Source of the DNA: Gemmatimonadota bacterium
GTDB lineage: Bacteria > Gemmatimonadota > Gemmatimonadetes > Longimicrobiales > Gaopeijiaceae
NCBI GenBank assembly: GCA_012960225.1
Contig: DUBS01000056.1
Coordinates: 108,894-172,893 of the forward strand
Direction of reading: 5' to 3'
Length of the DNA stretch: 64,000 bases
Below are positions 8,270 through 18,392 of the stretch, in pieces. The first letter of the stretch is position 1. The number at the start of each line of letters is the position of its first letter. Made by a program: the position numbers and the translations under genes. The notes below the pieces were generated by a model that was not told where the DNA came from, did no database searches, and was given only the letters and a program-made list of their open reading frames with translations.

Positions 8270-9712
8270 ATGCGCTTAGGAGTCCTCACTAGGTATCTGA
8301 TAAAGATCCATATCGGGCCGTTTATCTTCGCTTTGGCGACGATCACGGGACTAATCTTCCTTAATGCTGTTGCACAGAGGATTGAAGGTCTGATTGGTAA
8401 AGGGCTCCCGTGGACAGTGGTGGTTGAGTTTCTGGTACTCTCCTTACCCCATACGATCGCGTTGTCCCTCCCTATGTCTGTATTGGTAGCAGTTCTGTAC
8501 TCGTTCACTGAATTGGCATCATCAAATGAGATCACGGCAATGTCTGCGGGTGGTATTAAGCCCACCCGCGTTCTCCTGCCGCTGCTCGGTATGGGGGCCG
8601 TGGTTACCGTGGCGATGCTCTACTTCAACGACCAGATCCTTCCCGAGTCTAATCATCGGCTCAAGAACCTCCTTGTAGACATAGGGCGCAAAAGCCCAAC
8701 CCTTGAACTGCGCGAACAGATCGTCAACGAAATCAAAACTGAATCTGGCGTAGACGTCTACTTCATGACTGCTGATCGAATCGATCGGGTGGCCAACAAA
8801 CTGGAAGAAGTCACCATTTTTGACTCTAACAGCTCGATTCGAAAGCGCACTACATACGCGGCTAGCGGTGAAATGGCGTTCAATGCGGAAAAAACTGATT
8901 TATATCTCACCCTGTTTGATGGAGTAGTGCACGAAGTCCAAACTGACCGTATCGGTGGATTCCAGCGTGTATACTTCGACCAACAAATCATTCCACTCCG
9001 CAATGTTGGGAATGAGCTTGAGCGACGCTTCGGCGGATCAGACCGTTCAGATCGTGAGATGGGCTTCAAGCTCCTCACCCAGAGTGTGTCCGCGAGGGAA
9101 GCAGAGCTAGACTCAGTCAGAATCGATAATCGAGAAAAAGCTCTTCAAGCGCTGCGTCTGGCACTAGGACGCCCCATAGATGAGGACACTTCTATGGTTG
9201 GGACCATGCAATTATATCAGACGCGTAACAGCACCGGAGCCTTCACAGACGGTACCTCGCTGCTCTCGCGAGATCCTATCACACAGTCAGTCGTCATCTC
9301 GAGTCGTACCCGCGCCTCCAGAGGAGCAACTCTTCGAGCTGCAGCAAATCGCTACAAAGTTGAAATTCATAAGAAACTCGCGATCGCCTTCGCGTGTTTG
9401 GTGTTCACAATCATTGGACCTCCACTGGCTTTGCGTTTTCGCACTGGAGGGGTGGGTATGGTCGCAGCTACTTCAAGTGGGATCTTTGCTATCTACTGGC
9501 TCGGCCTAATCGGAGGTGAAACCCTAGCTGATCGACGCTTCGCGGACCCAGCTATAACGATGTGGCTAGCCAACGTTGTATTCCTTGGTGTCGGGCTCAT
9601 TCTAGTCAGCCGGATGGGAAGTACCACCTCCACTGCTAGGGGCCAAGGGATTTCTAGAGTCGCTCGTATCTTTAGAAGACGCCCTCAGCAGCCTGAAGGA
9701 GCATCCGTATAA
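8270..9712 (+). CDS. lptF: LPS export permease LptF
   Basis: YjgP/YjgQ-family transmembrane component of the LptBFGC ABC transporter that pulls lipopolysaccharide from the inner membrane towards the outer membrane. The 480-residue protein has three N-terminal hydrophobic helices (including FIFALATITGLIFLNAVAQ and the P-M-S-V-L segment), a long periplasmic beta-jellyroll region (~110-360), and three C-terminal helices after KLAIAFACLVF. The ATG at 8270 has GGAG five bases upstream; the in-frame GTG at 8255 lacks one. It overlaps lptG by one base. The segment at ~270-355 between the jellyroll and the last helices is longer than in E. coli LptF. lptB, lptC and lptA are not in the window. Confidence 0.92.
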   Translation: MRLGVLTRYLIKIHIGPFIFALATITGLIFLNAVAQRIEGLIGKGLPWTVVVEFLVLSLPHTIALSLPMSVLVAVLYSFTELASSNEITAMSAGGIKPTRVLLPLLGMGAVVTVAMLYFNDQILPESNHRLKNLLVDIGRKSPTLELREQIVNEIKTESGVDVYFMTADRIDRVANKLEEVTIFDSNSSIRKRTTYAASGEMAFNAEKTDLYLTLFDGVVHEVQTDRIGGFQRVYFDQQIIPLRNVGNELERRFGGSDRSDREMGFKLLTQSVSAREAELDSVRIDNREKALQALRLALGRPIDEDTSMVGTMQLYQTRNSTGAFTDGTSLLSRDPITQSVVISSRTRASRGATLRAAANRYKVEIHKKLAIAFACLVFTIIGPPLALRFRTGGVGMVAATSSGIFAIYWLGLIGGETLADRRFADPAITMWLANVVFLGVGLILVSRMGSTTSTARGQGISRVARIFRRRPQQPEGASV

Positions 9713-10779
9713 TGCGGATCCTAGATCGCTTGGTAGCATGGACGTTCCTGCGCAGCTTCTTGCTGTTCATCTTCGCTGCTCCTCCTTTACTGATCCTTGG
9801 CGACCTTACAGAGAACCTCGACGACTACCTTGATCGAGGAGTTCCGCTTGTAGATATCGGCGTAGCCTACTTCTATCAACTCCCCCAGTTCATCCAGTGG
9901 TCCTTTCCAATCGCTGGCCTAATTGCAGCGGTCTTCACTGTGCACAACATGACCAGGCACCGAGAGATCGTGGCGGCTAAAGCGGGAGGTATCTCGTTCC
10001 ACAGGACGGTCTTACCACTGTTAATCGTTGGTGTGGCCCTAACTGTCGTAGCCCTGGGTCTGACCGAAATCGTACCCAAGGGAAATCGGATCGCAGCGCA
10101 GATTCTAAGTGATGAAGACCCTATGAGATCTTGGCGAAGCGACTTCGTCTACAAATCGGAGAATGGGTTAATCTGGCAAGTGGACAGGCTGACTGCGCGT
10201 GATGGCAGCATGTCAAATGTCATTATCGAACGGCCCCCGACGCCTAGTATGTCCGGGCTTCACGTCATCGCTGACGCAGCCATGTGGAACTCGCGCGAGG
10301 GTTGGACCTTACGCCATGGGTTTTTTCGAACTCTGACACCAGACTCAGCTGAGAAGTCAATCGAGTTTGATCGCCTGCGTATGGCTGAGCTAACTGAGAA
10401 ACCCGAAGAGTTCCTAGAGGCTCCGCGGGAGCCGGAAGAGATGACATATGCTGAGATCGACAACCTGGCAACGATCATCCAGAGAACAGGAGGGAATGCT
10501 AAAGAGTTACTCGTAAAGCGTGAACAGAAGCTCGCGATCCCCTTCGCAACGCTAGTAGTAATTCTATTCGGAGCACCACTTGCGACTAGCAGTAAGCGTG
10601 GTGGAACCGCCTTAGGTATAGGGATCTCTCTCGGAACTGTACTTTTCTATATCCTGATGCTCAAAGTCAGTGCAGCATTTGGCGAGATCGGCACACTATC
10701 CCCAATCGTGGCGGCTTGGCTCCCAAATGTGGTCTTCCTAGGGGTTGCGACGGTGCTATTAGTCCGAGTGAGAACTTAG
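9712..10779 (+). CDS. lptG: LPS export permease LptG
   Basis: Second YjgP/YjgQ-family permease, the usual heterodimer partner of LptF in the LPS exporter. At 355 aa it is the normal length: three N-terminal helices, a periplasmic domain from about 110 to 265, and three C-terminal helices starting at KLAIPFATLVVILFGAPL. Residues such as TRHREIVAAKAGG in the first cytoplasmic loop are the coupling-helix region that contacts the LptB ATPase. Its ATG begins on the last base of the lptF stop codon, so translation is coupled. The gap to the next gene is 80 bases. Confidence 0.93.
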   Translation: MRILDRLVAWTFLRSFLLFIFAAPPLLILGDLTENLDDYLDRGVPLVDIGVAYFYQLPQFIQWSFPIAGLIAAVFTVHNMTRHREIVAAKAGGISFHRTVLPLLIVGVALTVVALGLTEIVPKGNRIAAQILSDEDPMRSWRSDFVYKSENGLIWQVDRLTARDGSMSNVIIERPPTPSMSGLHVIADAAMWNSREGWTLRHGFFRTLTPDSAEKSIEFDRLRMAELTEKPEEFLEAPREPEEMTYAEIDNLATIIQRTGGNAKELLVKREQKLAIPFATLVVILFGAPLATSSKRGGTALGIGISLGTVLFYILMLKVSAAFGEIGTLSPIVAAWLPNVVFLGVATVLLVRVRT

Positions 10780-10859
10780 TGGGAGTTTTGACCAGAAACC
10801 CTAGTGAAATTCCCGAATCTTAACCCAACTCAATACCACCCTGGGAAACTGAGGCCGAG

Positions 10860-11723
10860 ATGACTCGATGGGGACCCCGCCCCATGTTGAGTAGGGCATT
10901 CTATAAGGCTCATAGCCTGGGAAATGACTACCTAATCTTCGAGGAAGGATCCGAATGGATCGCGACTCCTAATAAAGTCCTTGAGATCTGTAATCGTAAC
11001 CATGGAGTCGGCGCAGATGGTATAGTTGTGCTGCTGGGAGAACTTCAAAGAAGCTTACCCCAACTACGCATGTTCAATCCGGATGGCAGCGAATTTGAAC
11101 GCAGTGGAAATGGACTACGGATTCTAGCTGCTTATCTCTATCGAGAAGATCGAGTGAGTGATGCTCCATTCGAAGTCACCGTAGGAGGAGATTTCGTCCG
11201 CATGACCGTCCATGATGTGCAGGATGGTATCTACGATATTTCAGCGGAAATGGGACAGGCGAAAGTCGGTCCTGATTCAGTAGGCCTTAATAGTTCTTCC
11301 CTTGATGGTTCCGGACGAATTCTTGGACCAAGTGGGTCTCGCCTTCACGCGATCCCCGTCTCAGTCGGAAATCCTCACCTGGTTGTATTTGCCTCCGAGG
11401 TAAGTAACACACTACTGGAGTCTCTCGGCCCTTTTCTAGCAACTCACTCCGACCTATCAAATGGTGCGAATGTGCAGCTGGTAGGCCCTCTTTCAGGAAA
11501 TAGGTTCGAAGCCGCTATATGGGAGCGTGGTGTGGGTCCCACGTCGGCATCAGGTACAAGTGCCTGTGCAGTTGCTGTGGCCGCCGTTTGGAGTGGGAGA
11601 ATCAACCCAGGGGCTATAATGGTTGATACGAAAGGAGGCTCTCTCGAGGTTCACGTAAACGCTGAACTTGAGGTGGTATTACGCGGCCCCGTCACAGAGG
11701 TATGCACAGGCACTCTGACCTAG
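10860..11723 (+). CDS. DapF-fold protein with both catalytic Cys replaced by Ser
   Basis: A 287-residue homologue of diaminopimelate epimerase, which normally interconverts LL- and meso-DAP for lysine and peptidoglycan synthesis. The fold signatures are plain: AHSLGNDYLIFE near the start, NHGVGADGIV, FNPDGSEFERSGNG (~75-90), SVGNPHLVVF (~160-170) and ERGVGPTSASGTSACAVA (~225-240). In DapF the two general acid/base residues are Cys in CGNG and in ACGTG; here both codons are for Ser (AGT and TCA). The protein may therefore be a slow epimerase, a hydratase-like relative, or a binder; DapF function should not be assumed. The ATG at 10860 has GAGG seven bases upstream. An in-frame ATG at 10884 would match the usual DapF N-terminus more closely. 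Confidence 0.85.
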   Translation: MTRWGPRPMLSRAFYKAHSLGNDYLIFEEGSEWIATPNKVLEICNRNHGVGADGIVVLLGELQRSLPQLRMFNPDGSEFERSGNGLRILAAYLYREDRVSDAPFEVTVGGDFVRMTVHDVQDGIYDISAEMGQAKVGPDSVGLNSSSLDGSGRILGPSGSRLHAIPVSVGNPHLVVFASEVSNTLLESLGPFLATHSDLSNGANVQLVGPLSGNRFEAAIWERGVGPTSASGTSACAVAVAAVWSGRINPGAIMVDTKGGSLEVHVNAELEVVLRGPVTEVCTGTLT

Positions 11724-11740
11724 ATCCATACTAGCGTAAC

Positions 11741-11769
11741 TTGTCACCTCATATAGAGATGCTAGCTTT
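11741..11769 (+). promoter_or_regulatory. Possible promoter of the metH leader
   Basis: TTGTCA at 11741-11746 resembles a -35 box. With a 16-base spacer it is followed by TAGCTT, a poor -10 box. The predicted start would be near 11775, just before the aptamer-like element at 11784, and the position is the main argument. The match is weak. Confidence 0.25.
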
Positions 11770-11783
11770 CTGGAAACATTTGA

Positions 11784-11862
11784 CGGGCAATTTAAGGCGT
11801 ATTGCGGCCCGCACAACGTATCAAGCATGATTCGTTGGCGAACAAGCTAAAAAGTCCACGCC
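11784..11862 (+). promoter_or_regulatory. SAM-II-like riboswitch aptamer with an inserted hairpin
   Basis: The leader of metH matches the SAM-II pattern as I remember it. Stem P1 is CGGGC (11784-11788) with GCCCG (11807-11811). Its loop holds AATTTAA and TATTGC, both hallmark stretches, and the conserved downstream strand GCTAAAAAG is at 11846-11854. A pseudoknot can form between GGCGT (11796-11800) and ACGCC (11858-11862). Between P1 and GCTAAAAAG sits an extra hairpin (11814-11837: CAACG, a T-T mismatch, ATCA, loop AGCA, TGAT, CGTTG). Without it the connecting loop would be about ten bases, the size expected for SAM-II. Position in front of a methionine synthase fits SAM sensing. The structure is read by eye, not computed. 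Confidence 0.68.
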
Positions 11863-11892
11863 CCATCGCACCTAGTAGCGAAGGGGTTTTTT
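11861..11892 (+). terminator. Intrinsic terminator in the metH leader
   Basis: The hairpin CCCC-A-TCGC / GCGA-A-GGGG (11861-11869 with 11878-11886, one A-A mismatch) is followed directly by six T residues. It lies 14 bases before the metH start, so it can only act as a leader attenuator. Its left arm shares two bases with the 3' strand of the aptamer pseudoknot, and the same CCCC could alternatively pair with the GGGG at 11897-11900 that serves as the metH ribosome site. Both transcription and translation switching are therefore possible. Confidence 0.75.
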
Positions 11893-11905
11893 CGTCGGGG
11901 CAACC

Positions 11906-14900
11906 ATGGTATTGATACCAAAATCAGAGCAACGCACGAGGGCGAAGCGCATTGACCTCCTGCGGGAACACCTCGATAGACGGATTCTAGTGATGGACGG
12001 GGCGATGGGAACGATGATCCAGCGTCACTCTCTTAACGAAGATGATTTTCGAGGTGACCTCTTCCCGGAACATACATCACCCCTAATCGGGGCGAACGAC
12101 ATACTCTCTCTAACTCAACCAAGCTTGATCAAGGAGATCCACCAGGAATACCTATCAGCTGGGGCAGACTTGATTGAGACTAACACCTTCAATGCAAATC
12201 GAATTTCGCTTGCCGACTATGATCTCCAAGGGAAAGCAAGAGAGCTCAACCGGGAAGCAGCACGCCTCGCTCGCGCCGCGGTCATAGATGCTGAGCGAGA
12301 TGACCCGGGTCATCCTAAATGGGTCGTCGGAGCGCTGGGTCCTACTAATCGCACCGCTTCCATATCCCCGGACGTTGGCGATCCAGGGGCGAGGAACACC
12401 ACATTTGATGAACTATCAGAAGCGTATCTTGAACAAGCACACGGACTGATAGAGGGCGGTTCTGACGTACTCCTGATTGAAACTGCCTTTGACACTCTTA
12501 ACGCCAAGGCAGCATTGTTCGCGCTCTCCACCGTACTCGTGGAGACAGGTCTAGATATCCCCGTAATGGTATCGGGAACTATTACTGATCGAAGTGGCCG
12601 GACACTCTCGGGTCAGACCCCCGAAGCGTTCTATAACTCGGTCGCACATGGTGTGCAGCCTGGACGTGGTCGTCAAAACGGGCTGTTCAGTATCGGCTTT
12701 AACTGCGCCCTAGGGATTGACGAGCTACGGCCCCATATAGAAGAGCTGGCTACCGTGGCTCCACTCCCAATTAGCTGCTATCCCAACGCAGGCCTTCCAA
12801 ATGAGTTTGGTGGTTATGACGAAACACCAGAGCACATGGCTAACGTAACAGCTGAATTCGTTGACGCAGGCTTCTTGAATATCGTGGGTGGATGCTGTGG
12901 TACGACTCCTGATCACATTCGAGCAATCGCCGAAAAGGTTAAAGACCGAAAGCCACGAAAACTTCCTGAAATACAACGCAGAACTAATCTCTCAGGGCTA
13001 GAGCCAGTCTCAATTGGACCATCAGCACTATTCGTTAATGTGGGAGAGAGGACGAATGTCACAGGGTCTCGTCGCTTCGCTCGGCTCATCAAAGAAAATG
13101 ACTATGAAACCGCCCTCGAAGTTGCGCGGGATCAAGTTCAAGGCGGCGCTCAGATAATTGACGTCAATATGGACGAAGGACTCCTGGACTCATCGGCTGC
13201 GATGCCACACTTCCTCAATCTCATGGCATCCGAACCCGAGATTGCAAGAATCCCGGTTATGGTGGATTCCTCTGATTGGGACGTGATCGAAGCAGGTCTC
13301 AAGACCCTTCAGGGTAAGGGGGTTGTGAACTCTATCTCCCTCAAAGACGGTGAAGATGCATTTAGAGAGCGTGCACAGAAAGTACGTAAGCTAGGCGCAG
13401 CCGCTGTTGTTATGGCATTCGATGAAGAGGGGCAAGCTGACACCCCGGAGCGGCGTCTCGAGGTATGCCAGAGGGCATACAAGATTCTCGTACACGAAGA
13501 GGGGTTCCCTCCTGAGGACATCATCTTCGACTGTAATGTTTTTGCGGTTGCAACGGGTATTGAAGAGCACGAGCGCTACGCTATGTGGTTCATCGAAGCA
13601 GTCAGGAAACTTAAAGAGACCTGTCCACACGCGCTCACGAGTGGTGGCATTAGCAACGTTTCATTTTCATTCCGTGGAAGCCCCCAAGTGCGAGAGGCAA
13701 TGCATACAGCATTCCTTTATCACGCGATCGACGCAGGGCTCGATATGGGGATTGTTAATGCGGGTGCGCTTCCGATTTACGACGAGATCGAGGAGAGCCT
13801 CCTAACCTCGGTAGAGGATGTGCTATTCGCACGCACGCCAGATGCCACAGACGTCTTAACTCAGATCGCTGGCGAACTAGCTGGAACTTCGGAGCGCCGC
13901 CACCAAGAAGATTTGTCCTGGCGAGAGCTCGATGTTGAAGAGCGACTTGTGCACGCGCTAGTGCAGGGTATGGATCAGTTTGTCGAAGAAGACGCAGAGG
14001 CGGCAAGACAGAAATTTTCCAGTGCCCTCAATGTGATCGAGGGACCGTTAATGGATGGCATGAACGTGGTGGGTGATCTCTTTGGAAGCGGACGTATGTT
14101 TCTTCCTCAAGTCGTGAAGAGTGCTCGCGTGATGAAGAAAGCAGTCGCCTACCTAGTCCCGTTCCTTGAAGAAGAGAAAGCCGGGAAAACCCAACAGCCT
14201 AAGATCCTGCTCGCAACGGTCAAGGGTGACGTTCACGATATTGGAAAGAATATTGTCGGAGTTGTTCTAGAGTGTAATGGATTCAACGTGATCGACCTGG
14301 GCGTCATGGTGCCGGCTGAGCAAATCCTAGAAACTGCCCGCAAGGAGTCGGTTGATGTGATCGGGCTATCAGGGCTGATTACGCCGTCTCTGGAACACAT
14401 GGTCCACATTGCTAGCGAGATGGAGCGCACTGGCTTTGAGACCCCTCTGCTCATCGGAGGGGCGACAACCTCTAGAGCGCATACAGCACTCAAGATCGAC
14501 GGCCGTTACAATGGTCCTACTGTTCATGTGCTTGATGCGTCACGAGCAGTTGGAGTTGTTTCTAAACTCTTGGATAAAAAGAGTAGAGAGAGCTTCCTGA
14601 GTGAAGTTCAGACTGAATATCAGGCCGAGCGAGAACGACGCTCCCAGGATCGTCCGCGAGCACGTCTGTTGTCCCTCGCAGAAACACGCGACAAAGCCGA
14701 CAGGAAGGTGTCTGAGGCTTATCGGATAACCAAACCAGCTGAACCAGGAATTCAGGTCACGGAAGTGCCGATCTCTGAACTCCGCCACTATATCGATTGG
14801 ACTCCCTTCTTTCACGCATGGGAGTTGTCCGGCAAGCACCCGGATATCCTGAATGATGCTACTGTAGGCGATCAGGCAAGGAGTCTCCTGTCTGATGCTG

Positions 14901-15652
14901 AAGACCTTTTGGACCGGATGGAAGCCGAGGGTAGAGTCCGCACGAAGGCCACATTAGGCATCTTCCCAGCCAATGCTCGTGGGGATGACGTTGAGATTTA
15001 CACGGATGACTCACGCACCCAGGTATGTGCAGTCATGCACAATTTGAGACAGCAGTTCGCTAAAGATGGACGACCTAGTCAATGCCTAGCCGACTACGTA
15101 GCGACAGTAGACTCGAATCAGGCTGACTGGATCGGGGCGTTCGTGGTTACCGCCGGGCTGGGTGTTAGCGAAGTCGTTCGTGAGCTAGAGGAAGCCAATG
15201 ATGATTACACAGCGATCCTTACCAAGGCAGTAGCTGATAGGCTAGCTGAGGCACTCGCAGAACTGATGCACAAACGGGTGCGCACGGATATTTGGGGGTA
15301 CGCTACCAACGAAACATTCACTAACAAGGAGCTAATCCGCGAGACATACCTTGGTATTCGTCCGGCACCAGGTTATCCGGCCTGCCCCGATCACACTGAG
15401 AAGGGGACCATCTTTGAGCTCCTGGACGCTGAGGGCACACTGGGCGTCCAACTCACTGAAAGTTATGCGATGACCCCTGCAGCTTCAGTGAGCGGTTGGT
15501 ATTTAGCACACCCGTCAGCCAAGTATTTCGGTGTTGGCAGAATCGGACGAGACCAAATAGAGGATTATGCTCGACGGAAGGATTGGTCAATCGAGGAAGC
15601 AGAACGTTGGCTGGCACCCAACCTAGGCTACGATCCGGACGAACAGCGATGA
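11906..15652 (+). CDS. metH: Cobalamin-dependent methionine synthase
   Basis: Full-length MetH (1,248 aa), transferring a methyl group from 5-methyl-tetrahydrofolate via methylcobalamin to homocysteine. Modules in order: homocysteine domain (1-~340) with zinc cysteines in GFNCALG and [10 protein letters not shown]; pterin-binding domain (~360-630, [14 protein letters not shown]); cobalamin cap (~660-745); B12 domain with the axial His in GDVHDIGKN (~775) and the [10 protein letters not shown] loop; and the SAM-dependent reactivation domain (~920-1248) with [16 protein letters not shown] (~1151). The start ATG at 11906 is preceded by GGGG. Its stop overlaps the next ATG (ATGA). It is likely regulated by the SAM-II-like leader and terminator just upstream. 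It needs B12; no B12 riboswitch is seen. Confidence 0.98.
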   Translation: MVLIPKSEQRTRAKRIDLLREHLDRRILVMDGAMGTMIQRHSLNEDDFRGDLFPEHTSPLIGANDILSLTQPSLIKEIHQEYLSAGADLIETNTFNANRISLADYDLQGKARELNREAARLARAAVIDAERDDPGHPKWVVGALGPTNRTASISPDVGDPGARNTTFDELSEAYLEQAHGLIEGGSDVLLIETAFDTLNAKAALFALSTVLVETGLDIPVMVSGTITDRSGRTLSGQTPEAFYNSVAHGVQPGRGRQNGLFSIGFNCALGIDELRPHIEELATVAPLPISCYPNAGLPNEFGGYDETPEHMANVTAEFVDAGFLNIVGGCCGTTPDHIRAIAEKVKDRKPRKLPEIQRRTNLSGLEPVSIGPSALFVNVGERTNVTGSRRFARLIKENDYETALEVARDQVQGGAQIIDVNMDEGLLDSSAAMPHFLNLMASEPEIARIPVMVDSSDWDVIEAGLKTLQGKGVVNSISLKDGEDAFRERAQKVRKLGAAAVVMAFDEEGQADTPERRLEVCQRAYKILVHEEGFPPEDIIFDCNVFAVATGIEEHERYAMWFIEAVRKLKETCPHALTSGGISNVSFSFRGSPQVREAMHTAFLYHAIDAGLDMGIVNAGALPIYDEIEESLLTSVEDVLFARTPDATDVLTQIAGELAGTSERRHQEDLSWRELDVEERLVHALVQGMDQFVEEDAEAARQKFSSALNVIEGPLMDGMNVVGDLFGSGRMFLPQVVKSARVMKKAVAYLVPFLEEEKAGKTQQPKILLATVKGDVHDIGKNIVGVVLECNGFNVIDLGVMVPAEQILETARKESVDVIGLSGLITPSLEHMVHIASEMERTGFETPLLIGGATTSRAHTALKIDGRYNGPTVHVLDASRAVGVVSKLLDKKSRESFLSEVQTEYQAERERRSQDRPRARLLSLAETRDKADRKVSEAYRITKPAEPGIQVTEVPISELRHYIDWTPFFHAWELSGKHPDILNDATVGDQARSLLSDAEDLLDRMEAEGRVRTKATLGIFPANARGDDVEIYTDDSRTQVCAVMHNLRQQFAKDGRPSQCLADYVATVDSNQADWIGAFVVTAGLGVSEVVRELEEANDDYTAILTKAVADRLAEALAELMHKRVRTDIWGYATNETFTNKELIRETYLGIRPAPGYPACPDHTEKGTIFELLDAEGTLGVQLTESYAMTPAASVSGWYLAHPSAKYFGVGRIGRDQIEDYARRKDWSIEEAERWLAPNLGYDPDEQR

Positions 15653-17496
15653 AATCGATGATCGAGGACGGACTTGTCCATATCTTCGATGGTGCGATGG
15701 GATCGGTTCTCTATACTCGGGGTGTATTCGTCAATATCTGCTTTGACGAACTCAATCTTAGCAATCCCGAGATCGTTAGACGCATTCATCAAGAGTACGT
15801 CTCTGCTGGATCAGAGATCCTAGAGACGAATACTTTCGGGGCGAACCCTGTAAAACTTTCCTCCCATAGCCTTGGAGATCGGACCGAAGAAATCAACGAG
15901 AAGGCAGCTCGCTTGGCACGTGACGCAGGTGCAGGACAAGTAGCAGTCGTCGGCGCGATTGGCCCTCTCGGAATTCGTATTGAACCATGGGGACCAACTG
16001 CACGTGCAGAGGCCACAGCCTTTTTCGAACGTCAGGTCAACGGACTACTCGCTGGAGGTGTTGATGGTTTCATCCTAGAAACTTTTGCTGATCTGAATGA
16101 GATCGACTGCGCATTCACAGCAGTCCGTAAGTTGGGCGACCTACCAGTTATTGCCCAAATGACACTAGGGCAAAATGGGAAGACGGTATACGGTCATACA
16201 GCTTCGCAAATTGCTCAAGAACTCACGAGTATTGGTGTGGATATCATAGGCTTGAATTGCTCAGTGGGACCCGCGGTAATGCTGGACGCAATAGAGGACA
16301 TGGCTGACACGACATCTGTACCTCTTTCGGCTCAACCCAACGCAGGCCTTCCACGGACCGTGCGAGACCGAAAGATCTACATGGCAACTCCTGAGTACAT
16401 GGCACAATATGCGCGTCGTATGGTCGACGCGGGGGTTCGGTTCGTTGGCGGGTGCTGTGGCACGACACCTGACCACATAAAACAGATACGAGACTCGGTC
16501 AGGTCAGATCAACCTAATCGCGTCATGGTCAGGGTTACGGACGTCGACCGAGAGGGGTCGGCGACCCTAGATCCTGTGCCGTTAGAAGCGTGCTCGGCAT
16601 GGGGGCGGAAACTCTCTCGAGGAGAACCTGTTGTGTCGGTCGAAGTCTTGCCGCCACGCGGCTGGGATCGAAACGCGATAGTTGAACCCGCCCATGAACT
16701 CAAAGACGCTGGTGTTGATTCCCTGGCTATCGTTGATGGTCCTCGTTCTCGAAGCCGGATGGGAGCACTCTCTGCGGCAGTAATAGTCGAGCAGGAAGTC
16801 GGGATCGAAGCGATCGTGCACTACACGTGCCGTGACCGAAACATGCTCGGGATGATCTCTGACCTGCTGGGAGCCGCTGCTGTTGGAATCCGCAATCTAC
16901 TCGTCGTGAGCGGTGACCCGTCGGTTCATGGACCATATCCAGATATGACAGAAGTATTCGACATTGATTCAATTGGACTTACCAACGTGGTAACCGGGCT
17001 TAACCAAGGCGTCGACCCAGCTGGAAACTCAATAGGAGACCCGACCAAGTTCGTCCAAGGAGTGGTGGCCAATCCTGGTGCCTTAGATCTGGAACGTGAG
17101 GTCACTCGGTTCCGTTATAAAGTGGAAGCCGGTGCAAGCTTTGTGGTGACCCAACCCATCTTCAATCCTGAAAGCTTGGAAAGGTTCCTCGACAAGATTC
17201 ACCAATGGAAGATCCCAGTGGTTGCAGGGATTTGGCCATTCCTGAATCTGAGAAATGCAGAATTTCTCGCAAATGAAGTACCTGGAGCTACAGTACCTGA
17301 GCAAATAATAGATCGGATGCGGAAAGCTCAGATCTCTGGTGATGAAGAGGCATTGAATGAGGGTATAGAGATTGCAGCAGAGATGATTGATGCCGTCCGC
17401 CCACTAGTGCAGGGATTCCATCTGAGCGCACCCAGCCGTCGGGTCGACGTAGCGCTGAGAGTCCTCCATGAAGCTGGGGTTAGCACAAACACCTAA
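15649..17496 (+). CDS. Fused homocysteine S-methyltransferase / methylenetetrahydrofolate reductase
   Basis: A bifunctional 615-residue protein. Residues 1-~290 are a homocysteine S-methyltransferase domain with zinc cysteines in GLNCSVGP (~200) and [10 protein letters not shown] (~270). Residues ~320-600 are a MetF-type TIM barrel: [10 protein letters not shown] at its first strand (catalytic Glu), [10 protein letters not shown] with the FAD-contacting Asp, and [10 protein letters not shown] with the folate-contacting Gln. The architecture is that of B. subtilis YitJ. It should make 5-methyl-THF for MetH and may also methylate homocysteine from another donor. ATG 15649 overlaps the metH stop by four bases, so metH and this gene form one translationally coupled unit under the same leader. 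Confidence 0.93.
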   Translation: MKSMIEDGLVHIFDGAMGSVLYTRGVFVNICFDELNLSNPEIVRRIHQEYVSAGSEILETNTFGANPVKLSSHSLGDRTEEINEKAARLARDAGAGQVAVVGAIGPLGIRIEPWGPTARAEATAFFERQVNGLLAGGVDGFILETFADLNEIDCAFTAVRKLGDLPVIAQMTLGQNGKTVYGHTASQIAQELTSIGVDIIGLNCSVGPAVMLDAIEDMADTTSVPLSAQPNAGLPRTVRDRKIYMATPEYMAQYARRMVDAGVRFVGGCCGTTPDHIKQIRDSVRSDQPNRVMVRVTDVDREGSATLDPVPLEACSAWGRKLSRGEPVVSVEVLPPRGWDRNAIVEPAHELKDAGVDSLAIVDGPRSRSRMGALSAAVIVEQEVGIEAIVHYTCRDRNMLGMISDLLGAAAVGIRNLLVVSGDPSVHGPYPDMTEVFDIDSIGLTNVVTGLNQGVDPAGNSIGDPTKFVQGVVANPGALDLEREVTRFRYKVEAGASFVVTQPIFNPESLERFLDKIHQWKIPVVAGIWPFLNLRNAEFLANEVPGATVPEQIIDRMRKAQISGDEEALNEGIEIAAEMIDAVRPLVQGFHLSAPSRRVDVALRVLHEAGVSTNT

Positions 17497-17531
17497 CACT
17501 TCTCTTTTCCGAGTATAGTAAGGTGCAACTG

Positions 17532-18392
17532 CTAAACTAGTTCGAGAATCCGACGCAAACGCCGGGCTGCTCCTCTGTTACCCAGGTTACTCACGTACAC
17601 CTTCTCTGCACCAATACGACGAAGTTCTCTGATCGATTCCGCACAAATCTCCTCGGCGGATGCCCCGGCTTGAAAATCACGAGTCAATTCTCCCACTGGA
17701 ACAGGAAAGAAGTGGCTCAATTCTTCTAGGGTTGAGGGATTCGCACTGCGGTAGAAGAAAACACCGAAGACAATAGGCACGAGCGCTGTGTCTATGATGC
17801 TTAGAAAACGCTCAACCTCAGCTAGCGCGTGATGTGAGACAATCTGTGTCAAGGCGAAATCAGAGTGAGCATTAGGCGCATTGACGAAACTCACCTGCTC
17901 TATAGCATCCCGATGTGGATTTACCCACCCTCCAAGGACAAGCTCAGGCAGACGCATCCTTATGAGCTCCCGCAAGTCTCTCCCGTGCGGCACACACCGC
18001 TTAGCTCCTACAGACTGATCTCCACCAAGAACAGTTAGCGCATCGAATCCCCCCGAGATCGCGCGCGATCCGAACATGAGACAGTACTCTAGTGAGTGTT
18101 TCGCTGTAAGGATTGGGACAATGCGACGAAGATCCACCTCGTCACCTAAGTTCGCTGACACATGAGCGAGGCTCTCTTCCTCTGCTGCACCTACCGCGTT
18201 GTCGGTCAAGAAGACGAAAAGTTCTTTAGAAGTGAGACGATTTAGTGAGTGATGAAGATCGATCCAGGCCTCCATACTTTCCCCGGCCTGAAGGTTAGAG
18301 CGAGGAGGACGAAGTTCGACCGCAACCATCGGTCCAGGCTCTAGAAGCTTTTCAAGCAAGAGAGCTTGGCGGTCTGGTCCTGACTCTGTCAT
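17532..18392 (-). CDS. Methylenetetrahydrofolate reductase-like protein
   Basis: A 286-residue stand-alone MetF-family TIM barrel. It is short and divergent but keeps the landmarks: VAVELRPPR near residue 25 (Glu), ALTVLGGDQ near 110 (Asp) and FALTQIVSH near 185 (Gln). It could be a second 5,10-methylene-THF reductase or a relative acting on another C1 carrier. The ATG at 18392 overlaps the TGA of the aminopeptidase gene upstream (ATGA), so it was preferred to an earlier in-frame ATG at 18461 inside that gene. It is convergent with the metH/YitJ-like unit, whose second gene ends 35 bases away. Confidence 0.8.
   Translation of the reverse strand: MTESGPDRQALLLEKLLEPGPMVAVELRPPRSNLQAGESMEAWIDLHHSLNRLTSKELFVFLTDNAVGAAEEESLAHVSANLGDEVDLRRIVPILTAKHSLEYCLMFGSRAISGGFDALTVLGGDQSVGAKRCVPHGRDLRELIRMRLPELVLGGWVNPHRDAIEQVSFVNAPNAHSDFALTQIVSHHALAEVERFLSIIDTALVPIVFGVFFYRSANPSTLEELSHFFPVPVGELTRDFQAGASAEEICAESIRELRRIGAEKVYVSNLGNRGAARRLRRILELV

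Noticed and set aside
11741-11753. A 13-base stretch (TGTCACCTCATAT) occurs both before metH and in the glyS-NSS gap near 45317.
   Set aside because: In 64 kb, exact 13-base repeats are expected many times by chance. The two copies have opposite orientations relative to their genes, and no further similarity surrounds them.
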